From contig NZ_CP139965.1 of NCBI RefSeq assembly GCF_034424375.1, positions 4,588,001 to 4,652,000 on the forward strand: a stretch of 64,000 bases of DNA. Direction: 5' to 3'. The position numbers and the translations under genes are program-made. Within the stretch, counting starts at the first letter, position 1; every line of letters begins with the position of its first letter. The stretch is from Paraburkholderia kururiensis. GTDB taxonomy: Bacteria > Pseudomonadota > Gammaproteobacteria > Burkholderiales > Burkholderiaceae. Positions 1 to 7,324 of the stretch are shown in pieces. The notes beneath the pieces were generated by a model. The model ran no database searches, was not told the DNA's origin, and saw nothing but the letters and a program-made list of their open reading frames with translations.

Positions 1-86
1 TGACGGTGCGCGCGGTGAGCCGCGAGCACCTGGACACCATCTACCTCGCCCTCACCGGGCATCCCATGGTGAAGGTCGTCCTGTAA
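1..86 (+). CDS. 3' end of an unidentified gene (partial)
   Basis: An open frame enters from the left edge and stops at TAA 84-86, giving a tail of about 27 residues that ends in HPMVKVVL. The codon use is typical of the window, so this is probably the true C-terminus of a gene lying mostly outside it. The ending vaguely resembles zinc- or quinone-type oxidoreductases, but 27 residues are too few to assign a family. It converges on the LysR gene at 107-1066, and only 20 bases separate the two stops. Confidence 0.55.
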   Translation, partial: TVRAVSREHLDTIYLALTGHPMVKVVL

Positions 87-106
87 GCCGCGCTCCTTCG
101 GTGCCG

Positions 107-1066
107 CTACGTCTCGTCTGCGGGCAAGGCCTGGCGCGCACGCTGCGAGCCTTCCTCGCACGCGCGCTGGAACAGCAGCTTGAAGCTCGCCACCTCTTCG
201 AAAATCCAGTTCCGGAACGCCTGTACACGCTCGGTATGCAGCATGTGCGGCGGGCAGATGAAGTAGTAGCTCCAGGGGCTGGGGCCATCGATGTCGAACA
301 GCCGCACGAGGCGTCCCGCAGCGATCTCGTGCATCGCCAGCGAACGGCGCACGAGCGCGATGCCCTGGCCGTCCATGGCGGCCTGCAGCAGGTTCGACGA
401 ATCCTGATAGAGCACGCCGCGTTTGGGCTCGGGCAAGTCGTCGAGCCCGGCGGCGTCGAACCATGGACGCCAGAGTTCGTCGTCGGAGCGCAGCAGCGCG
501 AGCTTCATCATCTCCCGCGGGTTCCTGGGCAGCTTGCCGCCGTTGAACCGCGGCGAGCAGGCCGGAAAGAAGATCTCCTCCAGCAGCAGTTCGGCGTGTA
601 GCCCGGGGTAGCGGCCGTAGCCGAAGCGGATCGCGGCGTCCACGTCGTCGCGTGCGAAGTCGGTGAGCGCGTTCGTGGAGAGCAGTTCGAGGTCCCAGTT
701 CGGGTGCGCCTCGATGAAGCGGCCGATGCGCGGCGTCACCCAGCGAGCGGCAAACGAAGTGAGCATCGAGACGACCAGCCGCCGCTCGCGGTCCCCGGCG
801 CGAATCTCGCGCGTGGCGTCGAGCAGCGCCGCGAGCGCGGCGCGCACCTGGGTCGCGTAGCGGCGGCCCGTATCGGTGAGCCGCACGCGCTTGCCGTCGC
901 GTGCGAACAGCGTGACGCCCAGGTCGGCTTCGAGCGCGCGGATCTGGTGACTCACGGCGCCGTGCGTGACGAACAACTCGTCGGCGGCGCGCGAAAAGCT
1001 CTCGTGCCGCGCCGCGGCTTCGAATGCCTTGATCGCGTTCAGTGCGGGTAACTCGCGCAGGTCCAT
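107..1066 (-). CDS. LysR-family transcriptional regulator, GcvA-like
   Basis: A 319-residue LysR-type regulator. The N-terminal winged helix-turn-helix (about residues 5-65) has the pattern LNAIKAFEAAARHESFSRAA followed by a VSHQIRALE recognition helix. The rest is a periplasmic-binding-like effector domain with the SMLTSFAARWVTPRI segment seen in the GcvA subgroup. I placed the start at ATG 1066 (MDLRELP), which fits the family start; an in-frame ATG at 1111 would add 15 poorly conserved residues. It is divergent from the DUF2917 gene, with about 100 bases between the two starts, the usual arrangement when a LysR protein controls its neighbour. The effector is unknown. Confidence 0.88.
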   Translation of the reverse strand: MDLRELPALNAIKAFEAAARHESFSRAADELFVTHGAVSHQIRALEADLGVTLFARDGKRVRLTDTGRRYATQVRAALAALLDATREIRAGDRERRLVVSMLTSFAARWVTPRIGRFIEAHPNWDLELLSTNALTDFARDDVDAAIRFGYGRYPGLHAELLLEEIFFPACSPRFNGGKLPRNPREMMKLALLRSDDELWRPWFDAAGLDDLPEPKRGVLYQDSSNLLQAAMDGQGIALVRRSLAMHEIAAGRLVRLFDIDGPSPWSYYFICPPHMLHTERVQAFRNWIFEEVASFKLLFQRACEEGSQRARQALPADET

Positions 1067-1166
1067 CGCAATTTTTCTCACATACCGGTGAAAAATGATC
1101 GTTTTGCCCAATCCCTTGCGGCGTCTACGATTCTAGCCATCAAGACGATTTTTGGCGGAGCGGATC

Positions 1167-1493
1167 ATGCGAGAAATTTCCTCAAACATCACGTTCGAAA
1201 TCCACGCGGGCGAGACGGTGCCCATGAAGGTCGCGAACAGCACGCGGCTCACGGTGCACGGCGGCCCGGTCTGGGTCACGCGCAGCGACGACGTCGAGGA
1301 TTACTGGCTCGAGCCGGGTCATACGCTGCGGCTGCGGCGCGGCGAACGGCTGTGGCTCAGCGTGGAAGGGGCGCCGGCCGCACGCGTGGCGTTTGCCATT
1401 CCGGCGCGGCCGTCGGAGCGGCTCATCGACTGGGCGGCCCGTGCCGCGCAACGGCTCGGCGTGCGCGTGGGCGACGGCTGGCGCACGGTGTGA
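1167..1493 (+). CDS. DUF2917 domain-containing protein
   Basis: A 108-residue protein with an early motif of the type FEIHAGETVPMKV, then TRLTVHGGPVWVTRSDDVEDYWLEPG, which is the signature of the small DUF2917 family of beta-proteobacteria (a cupin-like beta-rich fold is likely). No signal peptide or membrane segment is visible. ATG 1167 is chosen over an in-frame TTG at 1152 because GGAG lies 6 bases before it. It is divergent from the LysR gene and is probably its target. No function is established for the family. Confidence 0.8.
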   Translation: MREISSNITFEIHAGETVPMKVANSTRLTVHGGPVWVTRSDDVEDYWLEPGHTLRLRRGERLWLSVEGAPAARVAFAIPARPSERLIDWAARAAQRLGVRVGDGWRTV

Positions 1494-1549
1494 GCGCCGC
1501 CGGGCGATGTCCGGCGGCGGGGGCGGGATTTCGGTAAACTGCGCACATC

Positions 1550-2326
1550 ATGTGTGCCACGCCGGTTTCCCTGTCCCCTTTTCCCTCAGACGATTGCGCG
1601 CCCGCTGCGGAAGCGGCTACGGCGCCTTGCGCTTCAGACGCGATTCCCCTCGTGCTGCGTTGGCGCGGCACCGAAGCCTACGAGGCGAGCTTCGACGCAA
1701 TGCGCGCGTTCACCGAAGCGCGAACGCCCGACACGCTCGACGAGATCTGGCTCGTCGAACATCCTCCCGTCTTCACCTTGGGCCAGGCCGGTAACCCGAG
1801 CCATCTGCTCGTTGCCGACAGCGGCATTCCGCTTGTGAAGATCGACCGCGGCGGCCAGATCACTTACCACGGCCCCGGCCAGGTCGTAGCCTATTTGCTG
1901 CTCGACCTGCGCCGCCGCAAGCTCATGGTGCGCGACCTCGTCACGCGTATCGAGCAGGCCGTGATCGATACACTCGCGTCGTATAATCTCGCTGGCGAAC
2001 GCAAGGCCGGCGCGCCCGGCATCTACGTTGCGCCCGGCCCCGCAGCCGGCGTTCATGTCGGCGCCAAGATCGGGGCACTCGGGCTGAAAATCCGCAACGG
2101 CTGCAGCTATCACGGCGTGAGCCTCAATGTGAACATGGATCTGCGGCCGTTTCTCGCCATCAATCCCTGCGGCTATGCAGGGCTCGAGACGGTCGACATG
2201 GCGACGCTCGGCGTCGCCGCGAGCTGGAACGACGTGGCGGCCACGCTCGCCCGAAGTCTCACTGCAAACCTCGACGGCACGCGCGCGGCCGTCGCCCAAC
2301 CGCAGGCCGGTGCCGCCACCGCCTGA
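1550..2326 (+). CDS. lipB: Octanoyltransferase LipB
   Basis: Transfers octanoyl groups from octanoyl-ACP to the lipoyl domains of 2-oxo acid dehydrogenases and the glycine cleavage H protein, the first step of lipoate assembly. The 258-residue sequence carries the substrate-binding motif RGGQITYHGPGQ, the catalytic lysine in GAKIGALGLKIRNG (about K173) and the acyl-thioester cysteine in INPCGYAGLETV (about C207). The first 30 residues are an Ala/Pro-rich extension not needed for catalysis. Its stop is 13 bases before the lipA start, so the two are co-transcribed. The ybeD-like gene (DUF493) often found just upstream in related genomes is absent here. Confidence 0.97.
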   Translation: MCATPVSLSPFPSDDCAPAAEAATAPCASDAIPLVLRWRGTEAYEASFDAMRAFTEARTPDTLDEIWLVEHPPVFTLGQAGNPSHLLVADSGIPLVKIDRGGQITYHGPGQVVAYLLLDLRRRKLMVRDLVTRIEQAVIDTLASYNLAGERKAGAPGIYVAPGPAAGVHVGAKIGALGLKIRNGCSYHGVSLNVNMDLRPFLAINPCGYAGLETVDMATLGVAASWNDVAATLARSLTANLDGTRAAVAQPQAGAATA

Positions 2327-2339
2327 CTGGACCGAACGA

Positions 2340-3341
2340 ATGACTGACGCTACCGCGAACCTCGCTGGCACGCCCGCTCCCGACGCTGCCGCTCCCGCGC
2401 CCTACGACGCCACCGCGAAACAGAAGGCGCAGGCGAAGACCGCGCGCATTCCGATCAAGGTCGTGCCCATCGAGAAGCTGAAGAAACCCGAGTGGATCCG
2501 CGTGAAAGCGGCCACCGGGAGCTCGCGCTTCTACGAGATCAAGCAGATTCTGCGCGAGCACAACCTGCACACGGTGTGCGAGGAAGCGAGCTGTCCGAAC
2601 ATTGGCGAGTGCTTCGGCAAGGGCACGGCGACGTTCATGATCATGGGCGACAAGTGCACGCGCCGCTGCCCGTTTTGCGACGTGGGCCACGGCCGTCCCG
2701 ATCCGCTCGATCCCGAGGAACCGGCCAACCTGGCGCGCACGATCGCGGCGCTCAAGCTCAAGTACGTGGTGATTACGAGCGTGGACCGCGACGATCTGCG
2801 CGACGGCGGTGCCGGCCATTTTGTGGAATGCATCCGCGAAGTGCGCGCGCACTCGCCGGAAACCCGCATCGAGATTCTCACGCCGGACTTCCGCGGCCGC
2901 CTGGACCGGGCGCTGTCTATCCTGAATGCCGCGCCGCCCGACGTGATGAACCACAACCTCGAAACCGTGCCGCGTCTCTACAAGGAGGCTCGCCCGGGCT
3001 CGGACTACGCTCACTCGCTCAAGCTGCTGAAGGACTTCAAGGCGCTGCATCCGGACGTCGCGACAAAGTCGGGTTTGATGGTGGGGCTTGGCGAGACCGA
3101 GGAGGAAATTCTCCAGGTGATGCGCGACCTGCGCGCGCACGACGTCGACATGCTGACGATCGGTCAGTACCTGCAACCTTCCGAGCACCATCTGCCGGTG
3201 CGCGCATATGTGCATCCCGACACGTTCAAGATGTACGAAGAAGAAGCTTACAAGATGGGCTTCACGCACGCGGCAGTGGGCGCGATGGTGCGGTCGAGCT
3301 ATCACGCCGACCTGCAGGCGCACGGCGCAGGCGTGGTGTGA
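2340..3341 (+). CDS. lipA: Lipoyl synthase LipA (radical SAM)
   Basis: Inserts two sulfurs into protein-bound octanoyl groups to make lipoyl groups. The 333-residue protein has both iron-sulfur clusters: the auxiliary cluster cysteines in CEEASCPNIGEC (C80, C85, C91) and the radical SAM triad CTRRCPFC (C106, C110, C113). It ends with the conserved RSSYHAD region. The start is ATG 2340, immediately after lipB. An open frame extends further upstream but overlaps lipB. The N-terminus (about 35 residues, Ala/Pro-rich) is variable in the family. Confidence 0.97.
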   Translation: MTDATANLAGTPAPDAAAPAPYDATAKQKAQAKTARIPIKVVPIEKLKKPEWIRVKAATGSSRFYEIKQILREHNLHTVCEEASCPNIGECFGKGTATFMIMGDKCTRRCPFCDVGHGRPDPLDPEEPANLARTIAALKLKYVVITSVDRDDLRDGGAGHFVECIREVRAHSPETRIEILTPDFRGRLDRALSILNAAPPDVMNHNLETVPRLYKEARPGSDYAHSLKLLKDFKALHPDVATKSGLMVGLGETEEEILQVMRDLRAHDVDMLTIGQYLQPSEHHLPVRAYVHPDTFKMYEEEAYKMGFTHAAVGAMVRSSYHADLQAHGAGVV

Positions 3342-3472
3342 TTCGTCGGCGAGGCGTTTCTTTCGCGAGAGCCAAGTGCTTGCGGGAGCTTTCCTGCGAC
3401 GGCGATCATGCTCGCGCTCGCTTGTGACAATAGTTGACTTTGGAGTCCCGCCCGCTCGCCTAAGATTGATCT

Positions 3473-3572
3473 GTGGGTGCCGCAACTGACCGTTTGTCGG
3501 TGCCCACGGGCCTGCAAGGGTCTCCGACTTCTCCTTCGCATGCCTTCCCGCCACCGGGAAGGCATTTTTTTT
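3473..3572 (+). ncRNA. Candidate ~100-nt small RNA or lipA 3' UTR RNA
   Basis: No gene is visible here, but the segment is strongly structured. A 10-bp hairpin pairs GTGGGTGCCG (3473-3482) with CGGTGCCCAC (3498-3507), including two G-U pairs. A C/U-rich unpaired linker with CUUCUCCUU follows. A textbook intrinsic terminator closes it: TGCCTTCCCG (3541-3550) pairs with CGGGAAGGCA (3555-3564), followed by 8 T. A -10-like TAAGAT sits at 3461-3466, placing a start near 3473. A -35-like TTGACT (3434-3439) is 21 bases upstream, longer than ideal. The linker is complementary to Shine-Dalgarno sequences. It may instead be only the lipA terminator leader. Confidence 0.5.
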
Positions 3573-3671
3573 GCCCGCTCGCTTTTTCGCTCGAGCCGGC
3601 TTCTGTTCTTCTCCCCGTTTTCTTTGCTCTCGTGTTGCGCGCGTGCTCTTGTGTGCGTGCAGCCGTCGTTG

Positions 3672-3719
3672 TTTCCGGAAAGCCGGATAGGGCCCGTCCG
3701 GATTTCCGGAAACCCGGAC
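3672..3719. promoter_or_regulatory. Upstream activator repeats of dctA (probable DctD sites)
   Basis: Two perfect copies of the palindrome TTTCCGGAAA lie at 3672-3681 and 3703-3712. Their centres are 31 bases apart, about three helical turns. The second copy is embedded in a 24-base imperfect palindrome (3696-3719) flanked by GTCCGG and CCCGGAC. They sit about 95-135 bases before the predicted start of transcription, where enhancer-binding activators bind. DctD, encoded downstream, is the natural candidate protein. The binding is inferred. Confidence 0.65.
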
Positions 3720-3781
3720 GGATGTTTGCTGGTCTTCCAAAAAACATTAATGAAATCAGTGGCATAAAGCCGTTACGCAAC

Positions 3782-3797
3782 TGGCATCGCCCTTGCA
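3782..3797 (+). promoter_or_regulatory. Sigma-54 (-24/-12) promoter of dctA
   Basis: The sequence TGGCATCGCCCTTGCA matches the RpoN consensus TGGCAC-N5-TTGCA with the required GG-N10-GC spacing (GG at 3783-3784, GC at 3795-3796). The predicted start is near 3808. With the upstream repeats and the DctB/DctD genes downstream this makes a coherent RpoN-dependent dicarboxylate-responsive promoter. Confidence 0.75.
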
Positions 3798-3804
3798 AAG
3801 AAGA

Positions 3805-3818
3805 GTTGCGGCCGCAAC
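3805..3818. repeat. Perfect 14-bp palindrome at dctA start of transcription
   Basis: GTTGCGGCCGCAAC is an exact palindrome spanning the predicted transcription start of dctA. It could be an operator for a repressor or form a hairpin at the 5' end of the mRNA. It could also be chance in a GC-rich sequence. Confidence 0.4.
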
Positions 3819-3848
3819 GGCCTCACAACTAAAGCAAGGAGACAACCG

Positions 3849-3878
3849 ATGCTCAAAACCCCTTCCCGGTACTTCTGA
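3849..3878 (+). CDS. Nine-codon leader ORF upstream of dctA
   Basis: A mini-ORF (MLKTPSRYF, then TGA) begins 7 bases after a strong Shine-Dalgarno AAGGAG (3836-3841). This is the best ribosome binding site in the region, yet it does not lead into dctA, whose GTG lies 115 bases beyond the mini-ORF stop in another frame. It may be a regulatory leader peptide, a translated attenuator, or a decayed start. Its translation is inferred from the binding site alone. Confidence 0.4.
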   Translation: MLKTPSRYF

Positions 3879-3993
3879 ATCGTCGTCTTGTCGCGGCCTA
3901 TGCGCTGCGTCCCGACGAGCCTTCATGCACCCGTACGCGACGCGGCGGCCGGCCATCGGCTCCCCATGTGCAGCAACACCCGCAGGAACCATC

Positions 3994-5274
3994 GTGAAGA
4001 AACCCTTTTATAAAGTGCTCTACGTCCAGGTGATCGCCGCGATCGTCATCGGCATCGTTCTTGGACATTATTCGCCGGCGCTCGCCATCGACATGAAGCC
4101 GCTCGGCGACGCGTTCATCAAGCTCATCAAGATGGTGATCGGCCCGATCATCTTCTGCACCGTCGTGACCGGCATCGCCGGCATGCAGGACATGAAGAAG
4201 GTCGGTCGCGTGGGCGGCAAGGCGCTGCTGTACTTCGAGATCGTCTCGACGTTCGCGCTCCTCATCGGTCTGATTGCGACGCACGTGCTCAAGCCGGGCG
4301 TTGGCTTCAACGTGGATCCGGCGACGCTGGACGGCAAGGCGGTTGCGTCCTTCGCTGAAAAGGCGCATGGCCAGAGCACGGTCGACTTCCTGATGCACAT
4401 CATCCCCGACACGTTCTTCTCGGCGTTCGCTCAGGGTGAAATTCTGCAGATCCTGCTGATCGCGCTGCTGTTCGGCAGCGTGCTCGCCACGCTCGGTGAG
4501 CGCGGCCGCGTGGTGACGGACTTCATCGAAGGCATTTCGAACGTTCTGTTCGGCGTGGTGCGTATCGTCACGAAGCTCGCGCCCATCGGTGCGTTCGGCG
4601 CGATGGCCTTCACGATCGGCAAGTACGGCGTGGGCTCGCTGCTGCCGCTTCTGAAGCTGATCGGCACGTTCTATCTGACGGCCGCCGTGTTCGTGATCGT
4701 GGTGCTCGGCATCATCGCGCGCGCCGTGGGCTTCAACATCTTCCGCTTCGTCAGCTACATCAAGGAAGAACTGCTGATCGTGCTGGGCACGAGTTCGTCG
4801 GAGGCGGCGCTGCCGCAACTCATGCAGAAGCTCGAAAAGCTCGGCTGCTCGCGCTCGGTGGTGGGCCTCGTCGTGCCGACCGGCTACTCGTTCAACCTGG
4901 ACGGCACCAACATTTATATGACGATGGCCGTGCTCTTCATCGCCCAGGCCACCAACACGGACCTCACGCTTACTCAGCAGCTCACGCTGCTCGCCGTGAC
5001 GATGCTCACGTCCAAGGGCGCAAGCGGTGTGACGGGCGCGGGCTTCATCACGCTCGCCGCGACGCTCGCCGTGGTGCCCACCATTCCGCTCTCGGGCATG
5101 GTGCTGATTCTCGGCATCGACCGCTTCATGAGCGAATGTCGCGCGCTGACGAACATCATCGGCAACGGTGTGGCGACGGTGGTGGTGTCGGCATGGGAAA
5201 AGGAACTGGACCGCTCGAAATTGCGTGCCGGTCTTTTGGGCGAAGTGGCCGTCAGCGAGACTGCCGGAGCCTGA
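3994..5274 (+). CDS. dctA: C4-dicarboxylate/proton symporter DctA
   Basis: Imports succinate, fumarate and malate across the inner membrane. At 426 residues it has the length of the dicarboxylate/amino acid:cation symporter family. It opens with the DctA-type KKPFYKVLYVQVIAAIVIG and keeps the signature segments of the family, including the serine-rich GTSSSEAALPQLM loop, the PTGYSFNLDGTNIYM motif and MLTSKGASGVTGAGF. Start: GTG 3994, preceded by AGGAA at about 8 bases. The frame stays open back to 3793, but the extra residues are unlike the family. It lies behind a sigma-54 promoter and in front of dctB-dctD. GltP is the main alternative, but the N-terminus and the context favour DctA. Confidence 0.92.
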   Translation: MKKPFYKVLYVQVIAAIVIGIVLGHYSPALAIDMKPLGDAFIKLIKMVIGPIIFCTVVTGIAGMQDMKKVGRVGGKALLYFEIVSTFALLIGLIATHVLKPGVGFNVDPATLDGKAVASFAEKAHGQSTVDFLMHIIPDTFFSAFAQGEILQILLIALLFGSVLATLGERGRVVTDFIEGISNVLFGVVRIVTKLAPIGAFGAMAFTIGKYGVGSLLPLLKLIGTFYLTAAVFVIVVLGIIARAVGFNIFRFVSYIKEELLIVLGTSSSEAALPQLMQKLEKLGCSRSVVGLVVPTGYSFNLDGTNIYMTMAVLFIAQATNTDLTLTQQLTLLAVTMLTSKGASGVTGAGFITLAATLAVVPTIPLSGMVLILGIDRFMSECRALTNIIGNGVATVVVSAWEKELDRSKLRAGLLGEVAVSETAGA

Positions 5275-5278
5275 TGCC

Positions 5279-7324
5279 ATGAATGACGCGGCGCCGTGCC
5301 GGATGGCCGCGGCGCCCGCGCAGCACGCCTCGGGCGGCGTGTCCGGATATGCCACAATGAGCGGGTATCACCCTCTGGAATCCGCTGCCGTGACGCGCCG
5401 CCTGTTGATCCTCTTCGCGCTTCTCGCCGGGCTCGCCGCAGCGTGCGCGCTCACGTGGATCGTCACGTGGCAGCACGGTATCGACACCCTGCGGCGCAAC
5501 GCCGCCGTGCGCAGCGACCGGCTCACCAGTGCGCTCAAGAGCACGCTGGAACGCTATGAATCATTGCCGTACCTGGTGGCCGGGCATCCCGCGGTGCAGG
5601 AGGCGCTCGTCACGCCGAACCCCGGTTCCGCGCTCGTGGAGCGCGCGAACCGCTATCTCGAAGATGTGAACCGCCACGCGCGGGCCACCACCACCTACAT
5701 CATTCGCGCCGACGGTATCTGCGTCGCCGCCAGCAACTGGCAGCGGCCGGACAGTTTCGCCGGCGTGGAGTACCGCTTCCGACCGTATTTCATCGAGGCG
5801 ATCAAGGGCGGCGTGGGCCGCTTCTTCGGCATCGGTACGATCTCGCATGATCCGGGGTACTACATTTCGCAGCCGGTGCTGCGCGATGGCCGCATCGTGG
5901 GCGTCGCGGTGGTCAAGCTGAATCTCGAATGGTTTCCGGGCACGGACGTGTCCGAGCCGCTCTTCGTCACCGACGACCACGGCGTGATCTTCCTGTCTTC
6001 GGTCCCGGCGTGGAAATACCACACCGTGCGGCCGCTCTCCGGTGCCGTGGCCGACTCGATCTATCAGACGCGCCAGTACGCGCAGCAAGACATCACGCCG
6101 CTGCCGGTGACCGTGCAGCAAGTGCTCGAAGACGACGCGCGCATCGTGCGCGTGGGCGGCGGGCGCGGTGCCGTCCGCTACCTGGCCACGCGCCGCGCGG
6201 TGGGCGAGCCTGACTGGCACCTCGTCACGATGTCGCCGGTCGATGCCGTCGACGCCGACGCCCGCAATACCACTGTCGTGACGGGCTTCGGCTACGTGTC
6301 GCTGTGTCTGCTCGCGTTCTACTGGCGCATGCGCCGCGCGCGCGTGCGCGAGGTGATGCGCAGCCGCGCGCTGCTGCAGAAGGCGTACGCGGAACTCAAC
6401 GAACGCGTGGCCGAACGCACCGTCGACCTCTCGCAGGCCAACGAGCAGTTGAAGAAAGAAGTCTCGGAGCGCACGCGCGCCGAGCAGGAACTGCGCGCCG
6501 CGCACGACGAACTCGTGCAGGCCAGCAAACTTGCCGCACTGGGCCAGATGGCCGCCGGCATCACGCACGAACTCAACCAGCCGCTCGCCGCGCTGCGTAC
6601 GTTCTCGGACAACACGCGGCTGCTGCTCGAGCGCGGCGATTACGGCTCGGCCCGCGAGAATCTGCTCGCGATCGCTTCGCTCACCGAACGTATGGGCAAG
6701 ATCACGAACCAGTTGAAGCTGTTCGTGGGACGGGCGCGGCCGCGCAGCGCGCGGGCACCGGTGGCGCGAGCACTGCGCAATGCGCTGTCGGTGTTGCAGA
6801 AACGGCTCGAACAGATCGTGCTGGACGTGACGCTGATCGAAGCGCCCGAGGCCGGATCCGACGCGGGCACGCAAGCCGCCGCGCCGGTCCGTCGCGCCTT
6901 CGATCTCAACGCCGAAGGGGCCGACGAAAGCACTTCGCTCGTCGCTCAATGCGACGATCTGCGGCTCGAGCAGGTGCTGATCAATCTGATCGGCAATGCA
7001 TTGGACGCGGTGGCCGGCATGCCGACGCCGCACATGGAGGTATGCATCGACGCAAGCAACCCCGCGACGCTCGCGTTCTGCGTGCGCGACAACGGCCCGG
7101 GCATCCCGGAAGACGTGCTGCCGAGGCTCTTCGAGCCGTTCTTCACGACGAAGGAGATGGGGCAAGGGCTGGGCCTGGGTCTCGCGATTTCTTCGTCGAT
7201 TGCGCGCGACTGCGGCGGTTCACTGATTGCCCAAAACGCGACGGAAGGCCCAGGCGGCGCGCTCTTCGTGCTCACGCTGCCGCGTGCCGCCGTGCCGAAG
7301 CCCGCGCTGGCGGCGAGCTCATGA
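5279..7324 (+). CDS. dctB: Sensor histidine kinase DctB
   Basis: Membrane sensor that detects C4-dicarboxylates and phosphorylates DctD. In order: a first membrane helix (about residues 41-64), a large periplasmic double-Cache-type sensor, a second helix, a coiled-coil region rich in E/R/Q, a HisKA domain with the phospho-acceptor in GITHELNQPLAAL (about H430) and an HATPase_c domain with NALDAV, DNGPGI and GLGLGLAIS. The start at ATG 5279 has GGAG 9 bases upstream. ATG 5357 and GTG 5390 are alternatives that would trim a 26-37 residue leader. It begins 4 bases after dctA, and its stop overlaps the dctD start. Confidence 0.92.
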   Translation: MNDAAPCRMAAAPAQHASGGVSGYATMSGYHPLESAAVTRRLLILFALLAGLAAACALTWIVTWQHGIDTLRRNAAVRSDRLTSALKSTLERYESLPYLVAGHPAVQEALVTPNPGSALVERANRYLEDVNRHARATTTYIIRADGICVAASNWQRPDSFAGVEYRFRPYFIEAIKGGVGRFFGIGTISHDPGYYISQPVLRDGRIVGVAVVKLNLEWFPGTDVSEPLFVTDDHGVIFLSSVPAWKYHTVRPLSGAVADSIYQTRQYAQQDITPLPVTVQQVLEDDARIVRVGGGRGAVRYLATRRAVGEPDWHLVTMSPVDAVDADARNTTVVTGFGYVSLCLLAFYWRMRRARVREVMRSRALLQKAYAELNERVAERTVDLSQANEQLKKEVSERTRAEQELRAAHDELVQASKLAALGQMAAGITHELNQPLAALRTFSDNTRLLLERGDYGSARENLLAIASLTERMGKITNQLKLFVGRARPRSARAPVARALRNALSVLQKRLEQIVLDVTLIEAPEAGSDAGTQAAAPVRRAFDLNAEGADESTSLVAQCDDLRLEQVLINLIGNALDAVAGMPTPHMEVCIDASNPATLAFCVRDNGPGIPEDVLPRLFEPFFTTKEMGQGLGLGLAISSSIARDCGGSLIAQNATEGPGGALFVLTLPRAAVPKPALAASS

